A DNA stretch of 64,000 nucleotides, taken from Spisula solida. Its lineage: Eukaryota > Mollusca > Bivalvia > Venerida > Mactridae. The stretch is taken from contig OX365947.1 in the NCBI GenBank assembly GCA_947247005.1, positions 34,428,760 to 34,492,759 on the forward strand, given 5' to 3'. The position numbers were made by a program, and so were the translations under genes. The notes under the pieces are model-generated. The model was not told the origin of the DNA. It ran no database searches and saw only the letters and a program-made list of their open reading frames with translations. Shown one piece after another: positions 10,501-20,337 of the stretch (within the stretch, counting starts at the first letter, position 1; every line of letters begins with the position of its first letter).

Positions 10501-13500
10501 CAGCTTCGCGAGTCTTGGTATAATTACATTCACTCAAAGCATCTTCTATAAAAAATGTTATTAAGTGATTCTATTGAAATAAAACTTTCATATAGTTTCA
10601 AATCAATACCAGGCAATGACATTATGAGTAAAATGACGTTGATAAAGATCAATGTCTCTTATTATTTAATGGGTAAATCATGCTTATATTATATCGCAAT
10701 CCTTGGTAATCGTTACGTTTTTAAAATTTTAAGATAATCACTTATTATAATGATAAAATATCTTTGATTTACTCAACATTTCAAATGAGTATACTGAAAA
10801 ATACACTCTTGTTTGGGTGGAAATTTACAATGAAGGGATATTATTCTATTGTGCCATGAACTGATGCCAGTATCAGGGTCCTACAATTCTGGAATAATCC
10901 GGATTTGGTTCACTAGAAAAAATGAACTTTTCTGCAGAAAATGAATGTTATTGGGTGGAAAATTTCAAAGAAGTTATGGTCGTTTGAAATTCTATCAGAT
11001 GAGCCTGAATTTTATCGATAGAACTATGTTTGAACTGAGTTTTTGTGTCCAGATGTTTACTAATGACACTCGAAACAGATTCGTGACTCGTTTTCAGGAT
11101 TGGGCACTATGCCTCAGTAGAACCCCTAATGAGTATTATCAGGTTAATAATTTAGATTTTTTGTTGATGGTCAATCAGTGAAAAAAAATTATCACAACAA
11201 TAACTATTCTTTTACTTACAGGTTTGTGGAACTATGTGTTTCTGTGCTCCAATGTAGCTCTGTTTGTTTTAATGCCATTTGCATACTTCTTCACTGAGTC
11301 AGAGGGATTTTCTGGATCAAGAAATGTAAGCATTCCACCATAACACATTACAGATATATTGTACAGTATTACTCAAACGGATAAATATCTCTCCCACTTA
11401 TAGTTGTAGAGACATATTGATTTTATTCTGAATGTCTGTCTTGTTGAACGAAAATTGTCTGTGCTTGTTAGAAGTAATGGCTCAATCTCCTAAAGCATCA
11501 CAAGTACAAATCTAACCCCAAATAAGATTTTCCTCCAATAAGTGTCTTGAGTTTGAAAGTTTATTGTAATAAACTTAATATTGAAATTTATGTATTTTTG
11601 AAGAAAAAACTACAGATTTATGACCTCATTTTCCAATTTTATAATCGTTAAAATTGTAGAATACTGAAAAGAAATTTCGAACCATTTTAACCACCATGTG
11701 TAGCTACGTATTGTTGTTAAGAAATTGACATTTTAAAACATTATAAAATGTTGCCTCATTGTGGTATTTTAAAATTGAATCCATTATTTAATTATGTTAG
11801 AATCAGTACTATAATATCATCTTGAAGCTTGTTGTTAGTTTTCAATCATTATGTACATTTCGAATGTTTTTGTTGATATATATATTGTAGGGTATTATGG
11901 CTAGATTCAAAGAAACAACTGTGATGTTGATATTGTTAGGCGTGACAGTGTTTGGTGTATCGTGGGTTCTATTTGCTTTGTTTCATAGTGATAATCACAG
12001 TAATACATTGTCAGGTAAGTTGTATAAATATAAATAACAAGGGGCACATAAAACACCTACTGTACAATTACTGTTTCTTTCATTATCATACTTGAAAATT
12101 CTTGACTTACTATACTCCTTGAGTAGTGCATATCCATAATTAAAAGTATGTAGATAGACAGACTTCTATTTATATACTGGACTCTCTTGCCTAATAGGAA
12201 CTTGTTGCGAATATAAAAAGGTATGCACAGATGGTTGTCTGGGATTTCCTGATTTGGAGAGCTGATCCTCGTCAAGAATTAATCAATTTTATTATATGTT
12301 TATCAGTGGATTATAGATTTATCAGTGAAAAATGTACTGGTAATTCACTAGTTTATACTAATTTATTTAAGGTCGATTGTGAAACAAGTTTTTCCAACTT
12401 ATATTAATCACTCTCGACACCTTATTCCTGATCTTATCCATCGCCACGAGGGTATGAGAGAAGAGAAGCCAGTTTCCCTTTTATGCTGAGCGTTTAGCAA
12501 GGGAATTTCTGGTACCATTTTTATTTGTCTTTGCTATGACGCGGCCAGGGATCGAACCCGAGACCTCCCGCACTCGAAGCGAACGCTCAACCACTAGGCT
12601 GTTTACAACAGTGGAATTAAATTTTCACTCTTGGCTTCTTCACTCATGAAAATATTATTTTCTGTGATCACTCAGTGAAATAAGATAAGATCTAACACCA
12701 CAATCAACAAACATCCTCTATAGAGGACTTAGTCTGCTTTTCCATAGTTCTCTTATGGTAAAAGACAGGTGTTTGATATAACCTAAGTATCTTCTATTGT
12801 TTTATTTCAGATATATGGAATATATACTTACCATATCTATACTCATGCATATCATTTCTTGGTGTTCTACTGCTGTTGTGTAAGTATAAGATTATTGAGA
12901 TATCATCAGTACTATACAGGACCCCTACACCTCCAGAAAAAACGGAAATCCAGATATGCTTCACTCGGGGGTGTCAATTTTCCGGATTTATCCGGAATTC
13001 ATGATTTATCATTCCTGAAAGAGCAATGGCTTCTGACCAAAATAAAAGTTATTTGAGCAAACTACTTCCAGAAATGGCAAAGTTATGATCAATTTAATCT
13101 GCTCTGAAGGAATTTCTACAGTACAAACTGAGTTAATTATGGAAACAATGTCATTGAAGGCCTCTTGTTTGGCAAAAATGGTTGGCCCCATTCAATTTTC
13201 CTGATTTTGAATTTGGCCCTGTTGACACCCTGTTCACTAAAAAGAATGAACTTTTCTGCTGAAAATGAAATTTGATGAAAAAATTCAAAGAATTGACATA
13301 GTTATGATCATTTGAAGTTTCATAAGCTGAATTTCAACAAAAGAAAATTGTTTGAAACACACCTTTGGTGTAGGGATGTGTGCTATTGACTCCTGTAACA
13401 GACTTGAACCTCATTTTCAGGATTGGGCATTATGCCTCTGTATGACCCCTGTATGTATTGTCTGCAAATATAAACCTGATTTTAATTACAAGTAATTTAC

Positions 13501-16500
13501 ATGGTCCTTACATCAAAGGGATTCGACCCGATAAAATATCTTTTACATCTATACTATGAATACATAAGACAGGGGTCTTTCTTTATGACTGGCCCTCATA
13601 TACCCAACTCAACATTATGTCCAATATTTTAAACAAGCCGAATACAATCATTTAATTTGTACTGTACACTTCAAGACAATATAATATTATACATAAAAAA
13701 TACAACTTTTATCAATACACGTACACAATGTCGCCTGTGTCGAGCATAGAATGTTCACAAAATGCGTAAAACCCGGTGTGACGACATAACCCTGCACAGA
13801 CAGAAACTAGAAAACGGCCTTGATCAAGTCTTCTAATTTTTAATATACATTCGTTATGCAAACAGTGTTTCATAATTGTATTTAATATAATATCTCTTTT
13901 TCAGTATGTACCCCTGTTGGTTTTGCCAAAATGTTTACGTCCATGACAAAGTTGGTGCTTAAACCCCAGGTATATTTCATCTCATCCTATTGTCTCTGAC
14001 TGTTGTTTTCATGTGTCTTTTACATGGTACATTGGTACTTACAGTCTTGCTATTCAAATTTATTCAAAAAAAAGTTCATCTTGGAAAGCTTTCTATAACA
14101 AGCTGTTCCAAGAAAGTTCATACGGGAGGCTGATGGTGGAAGACATTTTTGGATCATGATTGTTCATGCACATGTTTCCTGCCATGGTGGAAGACATTTT
14201 TAGAACATGATTGTTCATGCGCATGTCTCCTGCCATGATGGAAGACATTTTTGGAACATTCTCTGTACAGTGCACATGTCTCCTGCCAAGGTGGAAGACA
14301 TTTTTGGAACATGATTGTACATTGCACATGTCTCCTGCCATGGTGGAAGACATTTTTGGAACATGATTGTACATTGCACATGTCTCCTACCATGGTGGAA
14401 GACATTTTGGAACATTCTCTGTACACTGCACATGTCTCCTGCCATGTTGAAATTCCTGAAAATGTACACACCTATATATCATAAATTATGTTTTAATTAT
14501 CTAGTCCTTTATTTGTCCTCTAAGAAATGGAGAATAGGTGTATGTTTATTTACCAAAAAAAATGTTATTAAGTTATAATTAACAGAAATATCTGATGAGC
14601 ATGTATCATATACTATGTGTACTATGCAAACCACTTGCATTTTAACTACACTGAAATCTTTATTTCCAGTTTTTACGTGATATAAATGAAGAATTAACTA
14701 CAGCAAAATTATCTGAGGATACATATATACGCAAACTGCGAGATAAACAACATACTTCATCTTGTGAAAAAAGAGGTTTGTTTCATACTAACTATTCCTT
14801 CAATAATTATGCTATATGTTGCACAAAGTTTGACTTATTATTTTCAATATTTCTGGGGGTCTCTGTGGTCATAGTTACCAGAATCAAGTCACCAGTCCCC
14901 TTACTCCTACAGATTTAAATCCTACCTTGGATGGGCAAGTTGTATAAGCATGAGGAAGCTATCTAACTGGCTTGTTGATTGGAGTCCCCTAAGTGGAATG
15001 TGAGTCCCCTACGTGGAATGTGAGTCCCCTAAGTGAAATGTGAGTCCCCTATGTGGAATGTGAGTTCCCTATGTGGAATGTGAGTCCCCTGTGTTGACTG
15101 TGAGACCCTAGGTGGAATGTGAGTCCCCTGTACCTCTGTTTAGATTTATTATCTTGTACAATCTTGCTCGTCCACCAGCAGCTGATAGCATCTCTAGATG
15201 TAGAGGACATGATCATAGCCATAATGTCTCTATAGAACATAACCTTCCCAACCTTGGAATCCAGCTGTATCTGCTGACTGATCTAACCGGGTGGGCATAC
15301 TGCTTGAACCTTCCCGACCTGGGAATCCAGCTGTATCTGCTGACTGATCTAACCGGGTGGGCATACTGCTTGAACCTTCCCCACCTGGGAATCCAGCTGT
15401 ATCTGCTGACTGATCTAACCGGTGGGCATATTGCCTGAACCTTCCCGACCTGGGAATCCAGCTGTATCTGCTGACTGATCTAACCGGGTGGGCATATTGC
15501 CTGAACCTTCCCGACATAGGAATCCAGCTGTATCTGCTGACTGATCTAACTGGGTGGGCATACTGTCTGAACCTTCCCAACCTAGGAATCCAGCTGTATC
15601 TGCTGACTGATCTAACTGGGTGGCATATTGCTTGAACCTTCCCAACCTGGGAATCCAGCTGTATCTGCTGACTGATCTAGCAGGGTGGGCATACTGCTTG
15701 AACCTTCCCGACCTAGGAATCCAGCTGTATCTGCTGACTGATCTAACTGGGTGGGCATACTGTCTGAACCTTCCCAACCTAGGAATCCAGCTGTATCTAC
15801 TGACTTATCTAACTGGGTGACATACTGCTTGAACCTTCCCGACCTGGGAATCCAGCTGTACCTGCTGACTGATCTAGCAGGGTGGCATACTGCTTGAACC
15901 TTCCCGACCTAGGAATCCAGCTGTATCTGCTGACTGATCTAACCGGGTGGATATACTGTCTGAACCTTCCCAACCTAGGAATCCAGCTGTATCTGCTGAC
16001 TGATCTAACTGGGTGGGCATACTGCTTGAACCTTCCCCATCTGGGAATCCAGCTGTATCTGCTAACTGATCTAACTGGATGGGCATACTGCCTGAACCTT
16101 CCCAACCTGGGAATCCAGCTGTATCTGCTGACTGATCTAACTGGATGGGCATACTGCTTGAACCTTCCTGGCCTAGGAATCCAGCTGTATCTGCTGACTG
16201 ATCTAACCGGGTGGATATACTGTCTGAACCTTCCCGACCTGGGAATCCAGCTGTATCTGCTGACTGATCTAACCGGGTGGATATACTGTCTGAACCTTCC
16301 CGACCTGGGAATCCAGCTGTATCTGCTGACTGATCTAACCGGGTGGATATACTGCCTGAACCTTCCTGACCTGGGAATCCAGCTGTATCTGCTGACTGAT
16401 CTAACCGGGTGGATATTCTGTCTGAACCTTCCCGACCTGGGAATCCAGCTGTATCTGCTGACTGATCTAACCGGGTGGATATACTGCCTGAACCTTCCCA

Positions 16501-19500
16501 ACCTAGGAATCCAGCTGTATCTGCTGACTGATCTAACTGGATGGGCATACTGCTTGAACCTACCTGACCTAGGAATCCAGCTGTATCTGCTGACTGATCT
16601 AGCAGGGTGGGCATACTGCCTGAACCTTCCCGTCATGGAAATCCAGCTGTATCTGCTGACTGATCTAGCAGGGTGGGCATATTGCCTGAACCTTCCTGAC
16701 CTAGGAATCCAGCTGTGTCTGCTGACTGATCTAACTGGGTGGGCATACTGCCTGAACCTTCCCGACCTAGGAATCCAGCTGTATCTGCTGACTGATCTAA
16801 CTGGGTGGACATATTGCTTGAACCATGTGAAACATGCGTGTTAAAACAATATTCCTCTGTCTTCACTTTAACTTTTTTAATTTTTAAGTCTTAGTGGTTC
16901 ACATTGGTTTATAGAGTTGCAGTTTTCTTCAATAATTATGTGACAGTCAAGGTATGTTCTTGAAAATAATTTCACACATTGTATGAATGTTTACAGAATA
17001 CTTTGGTTGCAAAACTTTAAATAATAAGAAAAGATCTTTGAATTTGATTATTTTTTGCTTGTATTTCAGTAAGTGTACAAATGACCAATGGACATTCTAA
17101 AGATGATATCAGTTCACTACAAGAAAAACTCAATGAAGTAAGAAGAGATATAAAAGAATTAGGTAAACTTCTCAATACATTATCTGCTTCTATAGTCAGG
17201 GGTGTCAATTTTCCAGATTTATCCGGAATTCCGGATTTGTCAATCCTTGAAGAGCTATGCTTTCTGACCAAAATAAAAGTTAATTGATGAAAATATCTCA
17301 AGTTATGGTCAATTATATCTGCTCTGAAGGATTTTCTTAAATAAAAAGTTTGAAAACTGAGTTATGTATGGTTGACGACTTCTAGTTTGTCAAAAATGAT
17401 CAGCCGCATTTGATTTTCAGGATTTTTAATTTGGCTCTGTTGACACCCCTGTATAGTTGGTACACCTTTGAGCTAATACTTATACAACTTAAGAAATAAA
17501 AATCTGTTCTTGTGTTTTATTGGTGAATAAAACAGAGGCAGGAGTTTGGATGCGGAAAAATTAAATCACAAGTGCGTATATAGATAAAGCTGTTAACCGT
17601 GTTAGAATAACAAACTTAAAACGTTGGCCGTAGTATCTAAAAAAATATGAATAGATATATTACCAAATCATTGCTTAGCTTCCTTGGAAGTCGAAGAGTA
17701 TATTGGATATTAAGCATGTGGGGTTGTCTGTCAGTAGACCATGTAGTTCCTGATCAATAACAAAAGATGTGTAGTTTCTGATTATGTGTGTTGAATACTT
17801 ATATATATATTCTTGTATTTCAGAAAAGAGAAAGCAGATATCATGTATACGTACTTTGATATATCCGTTCCTGATGTTGTTCTCATTGGCCCTAACAGTA
17901 AGTCTCCACCATTTATCCGGTATTACACCCTCCCCCCCCCCTTCTACAGTAAATTGATGCATACAGGCTTTAATATGGCTACATCTCTGGACTACACACA
18001 AAATGTAACACGAAAAAAAGATTGAAAATAATTTATTTCCATTGTACATGTATATAATTATGTGATATCAGGTATGTGTTGTCAATAAATATACCATATT
18101 TCAGGTACTAGGTGTATTAATGGTTGCACAGAATATGTTCCAGTTGTTAGTAGGGATCAAAGCTCTTCCAGTCGGAGCCAAGGTTAGTCTCATTCAATTA
18201 TCTTGTTGATATAGGCAGGGGTGTCAATATTCCTGATTAATCTGGAATTCCGGATTTATCTATCCTAAAAGTGCTATGATTTCTGATAAAAATAAAAGTT
18301 GTTTGATGAAAATATCTCAAGAAGTGGCAAAGTTAAGGTCAATTTAATCTGCTCTGAAGGATTTTATTCAAAACAAACTGAGTAAAATATGGAAACAATG
18401 AGGTTGAAGTGACATGAAGGCCTCTTGTTTGGCAAAAATGGTCAGCCACATATGATTTTCTGAATTTTTAATTTTGTCTTTGTTTACACGCTTGTATAGG
18501 AGATGACATTTGTGCTATTTAAGTGCTTAGAACATCTTATACTTCAAAAATTATAATAGGTGTATGGATACTTTACGTAAACTAATTATGATGTGAGATG
18601 ACATTACAATGTCATATCAACTTTAACGTTTGATATGCAAACATTGTTGTGTACAAACTACTTAAAGTATTGCATTGGGAAATTGCTAAAGATATTTTGT
18701 GTATAGCTAAAGCATAGTTCACAAGTGAATTGTTGACAGTAGTCCACTGTTAGATTTGTCTGGTTTATATTGTTGATGTATACATTTTTGATAACTGTGT
18801 GTATTTGATATTTACAGGAGATGGTACTTGGTATTACATCATTATCTGCCCTTGGTTGGCCAGGCAGTATTCTAGAAACAATACTCATATTGTATCCTTT
18901 TATAGTGTAAATAACTCAACTTAACTCCATGTATAAATGTAGAACTGGTGCTTAGTTTCATGGATCAATGAAGGAATGAAAAGTTTACATATATTATTCA
19001 TCCATGCTCAATATCATGAAATATCACAGAGTGCATTCATTTTTTACCAAAATGGTACAAAAAGATAATAACAATTTGGACAGGGAAAGCTTAACTCTAA
19101 CCATCTTAATGACATTATCGCTCCATGACATATGTATTGTATGTACACTCTGTGCTATATTGTATATGATATGCACTTTTGAAAATGCATTTTGACTCTA
19201 AAATTTGACTAAAGTGCATGTTTTCTGTGACCTTGTGATATATTTGACCTTGTAATATATTTGTCTTTGACCTTGTGATTCTTTACCAGAACATAATTTA
19301 ATGAAGTGTGATATATTTGTCCATGACCTTGTGATATATTTGTCCTTGACCTTGTGATATATTTGATCTTGTGATATATTTGTCCTTGACCTTGTGATAT
19401 ATTTGACCTTGTGATATATTTGTCCTTGACCTTGTGATATATTTGACCTTGTGATATATTTGTCCTTGACCCTTTGATATATTTGTCCTTGACCTTGTGA

Positions 19501-20337
19501 TTCAGATACTTGATGTCTTCATCAGTTGTTGGTTTCTATAATTTACCGTTCTTCTGTCGCATACAGCCAAAATATCACGATACGTCCATGTTACATATTA
19601 TATTTAATTGTAGCGTTTTACTCATACTGAGTTCAGCTTTACCAGTATTGTCAAGAACTCTGGGTGAGTAAAGAAGATAAACCAAATATTATTGAGATTC
19701 TCTATCTTCTTGCTGTTTATGACTTTATAACATGTTTTTGTATTTTCCTCGTCAAAGACCTAGTTATCATATCATTATGGTAGAGCTTACCATAACATAG
19801 TGACCTAATTTTCTGAAGTTCTGTTGCATTTGTATCAATACCATGGTAAAGATATCTTAATAGCTGCAAAATCCTTGATCAGATAGATAATAAGATTCTC
19901 AAGTTGGAATTGTCAGTGATATTGTGCAGTCTATTACTTAATGTTTTTTCATATTGGTAGCATACTCATTTTTTATATCCATGTTTTAATGTTGTATAAT
20001 AGTGAATGTTTATGTTTCAGGAATCACTAACTTTGATCTGGTCGGGGATTTTGGTACAATGGACTGGTTAGGGAACTTTTACATCATATTCACATACAAT
20101 GCTATCTTTGAAGTGGCAACAGTCTTGTGTTTGGTGAACAATTTTACAGCAAATGTTCGGCGTGAAATATGGATCAAGTTCAAAGCTGCTTTTTCTGCAA
20201 TGATTTGGCGCCAGAATCCAAGAGCAAATGTGTATTGTATTAATTTATCCTTCTGAATATGTGGCTAATTAATTTCGGGTCAATTTTTGTCTCACCAATA
20301 GGTATTTGAAGATGCAATCAGTAATGATTCATTGTGA
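7522..20337 (+). CDS. LMBR1: LMBR1/LMBR1L-family multipass membrane protein, complete, 14 coding exons
   Basis: Exons: 7522-7578, 10102-10366, 11222-11325, 11891-12014, 12811-12879, 13905-13969, 14670-14775, 17070-17162, 17824-17897, 18105-18182, 18818-18891, 19506-19663, 20021-20229, 20302-20337. Phases agree at every junction, giving about 503 residues (vertebrate members about 490). Recognisable segments: TFTLAVSAGAVLLLPISI, SNEVLL, WLNSSLIHGLWNYVF, MPFAYFFTESEGFSGSR, YLPYLYSCISFLGVLLLL, CTPVGFAKMF, a coiled-coil-like loop (SSLQEKLNEVRRDIKELEK), SSSVVGFYNLPFF, LILSSALPVLSRTLGIT, and FDLVGDFG then DWLGNFYIIFTYN. The fold should be about nine membrane helices with a long central cytoplasmic loop. 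Vertebrate LMBR1L has been described as a lipocalin receptor and LMBR1 hosts a limb enhancer in an intron; neither role is shown here. Whether this is LMBR1 or LMBR1L is undecidable if the lineage has one gene. Exon 11 ends in a U12-type donor. The last exon is the least certain part. Confidence 0.95.
8097..8858. repeat. 381-bp tandem duplication, two apparently identical copies, each carrying a SINE
   Basis: The block 8097-8477 is repeated as 8478-8858. I could see no difference between the copies, and both end at GACGTGGACAAA. Each contains a minus-strand type C SINE (8115-8342 and 8496-8723) with a decayed tRNA-like head (CACTCGACCACCGTGCCAC at the far end). It lies in the first intron of the LMBR1-like gene. 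It is either a very recent duplication or an assembly artefact. Confidence 0.9.
12425..12605 (-). mobile_element. tRNA-derived SINE (type D) in an LMBR1-like intron
   Basis: On the minus strand a tRNA-like head holds a clear box B (GGTTCGATCCCTGG-like; plus strand GGGATCGAACCCGAG at about 12548) and box A-like AGCCTAGTGGTTGAGCG. The body contains AAAAGGGAAACTGGCTTCTC. A fragment of the same body occurs near 40757-40795 (GAGAAGCCAGTGTTCCC). Confidence 0.7.
12966..13232. mobile_element. hAT-like MITE, CAGGGGTGTCAA family, copy in LMBR1-like intron 5
   Basis: The ends are CGGGGGTGTCAA and TTGACACCCTG, flanked by the 6-bp direct repeat TTCACT (12960-12965 and 13233-13238). The interior near the left end holds the palindromic block CCGGATTTATCCGGAATTC. 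The downstream stretch 13240-13450 looks like part of a related, more diverged element. Confidence 0.85.
14140..14450. repeat. 53-bp tandem repeat, about six copies
   Basis: The unit contains CATGTCTCCTGCCATGGTGG and AAGACATTTTTGGAACAT. Units alternate between GATTGTACATTGCA and TCTCTGTACAGTGCA endings. It is intronic (LMBR1-like, between exons 13905-13969 and 14670-14775). Open frames on both strands arise from the repeat and are not genes. Confidence 0.88.
14980..15125. repeat. 20-bp tandem repeat (GTGAGTCCCCT unit)
   Basis: About seven units of GAGTCCCCTAAGTGGAATGT-like sequence lie just before the 66-bp array, in the same LMBR1-like intron. The unit happens to contain GTGAGT, a donor-like hexamer, in several copies. 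Confidence 0.85.
15239..16826. repeat. 66-bp minisatellite, about 24 copies, open in several frames
   Basis: The unit contains ATCCAGCTGTATCTGCTGAC and TGATCTAACCGGGTGG. Most units are exactly 66 bp (22 codons), so stop-free frames persist: a 320-codon plus-strand frame (15882-16844) repeating IQLYLLTDLTGW, and two minus-strand frames of 246 and 275 codons. Four 65-bp units (near 15420, 15620, 15815 and 15885) break the frames. The array sits wholly inside the LMBR1-like intron between exons 14670-14775 and 17070-17162. Stop-free frames on both strands at once point to chance, not coding. Confidence 0.92.
17197..17451. mobile_element. hAT-like MITE, CAGGGGTGTCAA family
   Basis: The element runs from CAGGGGTGTCAA to TTGACACCCCTG and is flanked by the 6-bp direct repeat TATAGT (17191-17196, 17452-17457). 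It lies 34 bp after the donor of LMBR1-like exon 17070-17162. It is one of the best preserved copies and defines the family ends. Confidence 0.92.
18216..18494. mobile_element. hAT-like MITE, CAGGGGTGTCAA family, diverged right end
   Basis: The left end is CAGGGGTGTCAA and the right end is a decayed TTTACACGCTTG. The flanking 6-bp direct repeat TATAGG (18210-18215 and 18495-18500) is intact. It lies 33 bp after the donor of exon 18105-18182. Confidence 0.85.
18892..19505 (+). other. U12-type (minor spliceosome) intron of the LMBR1-like gene
   Basis: The donor reads GTATCCTTTT, matching the U12 5' splice site consensus RTATCCTTT and unlike the U2 consensus used elsewhere in the gene. Thirteen bases before the acceptor AG lies the branch adenosine of TCCTTGAC (19486-19493, A at 19492), a match to the U12 branch consensus TTCCTTRAY. 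The acceptor has little polypyrimidine tract (CTTGTGATTCAG), also typical of U12 introns. Splicing joins codons for ILETILIL to YLMSSSVVGF, matching the continuous family sequence, so the junction itself is well supported. Confidence 0.85.
19220..19500 (+). repeat. Tandem array repeating the U12 branch-point motif
   Basis: Roughly 40-bp units (each with an internal near-duplicate of CTTGTGATATATTTG) run up to the acceptor. The exact branch motif TCCTTGAC occurs at 19343-19350, 19383-19390, 19423-19430, 19463-19470 and 19486-19493. Near-matches (TCTTTGAC, TCCATGAC) lie further upstream. Confidence 0.93.

Noticed and set aside
15882..16844. 320-codon plus-strand frame and 246/275-codon minus-strand frames with 22-residue repeats
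   Set aside because: They are by-products of a 66-bp minisatellite inside an LMBR1-like intron; several frames on both strands are open at once and 65-bp units break them.
17081..17287. Plus-strand frame extending LMBR1-like exon 17070-17162
   Set aside because: The real exon uses a different frame and stops at the donor at 17163; the extension reads into a hAT-like MITE.
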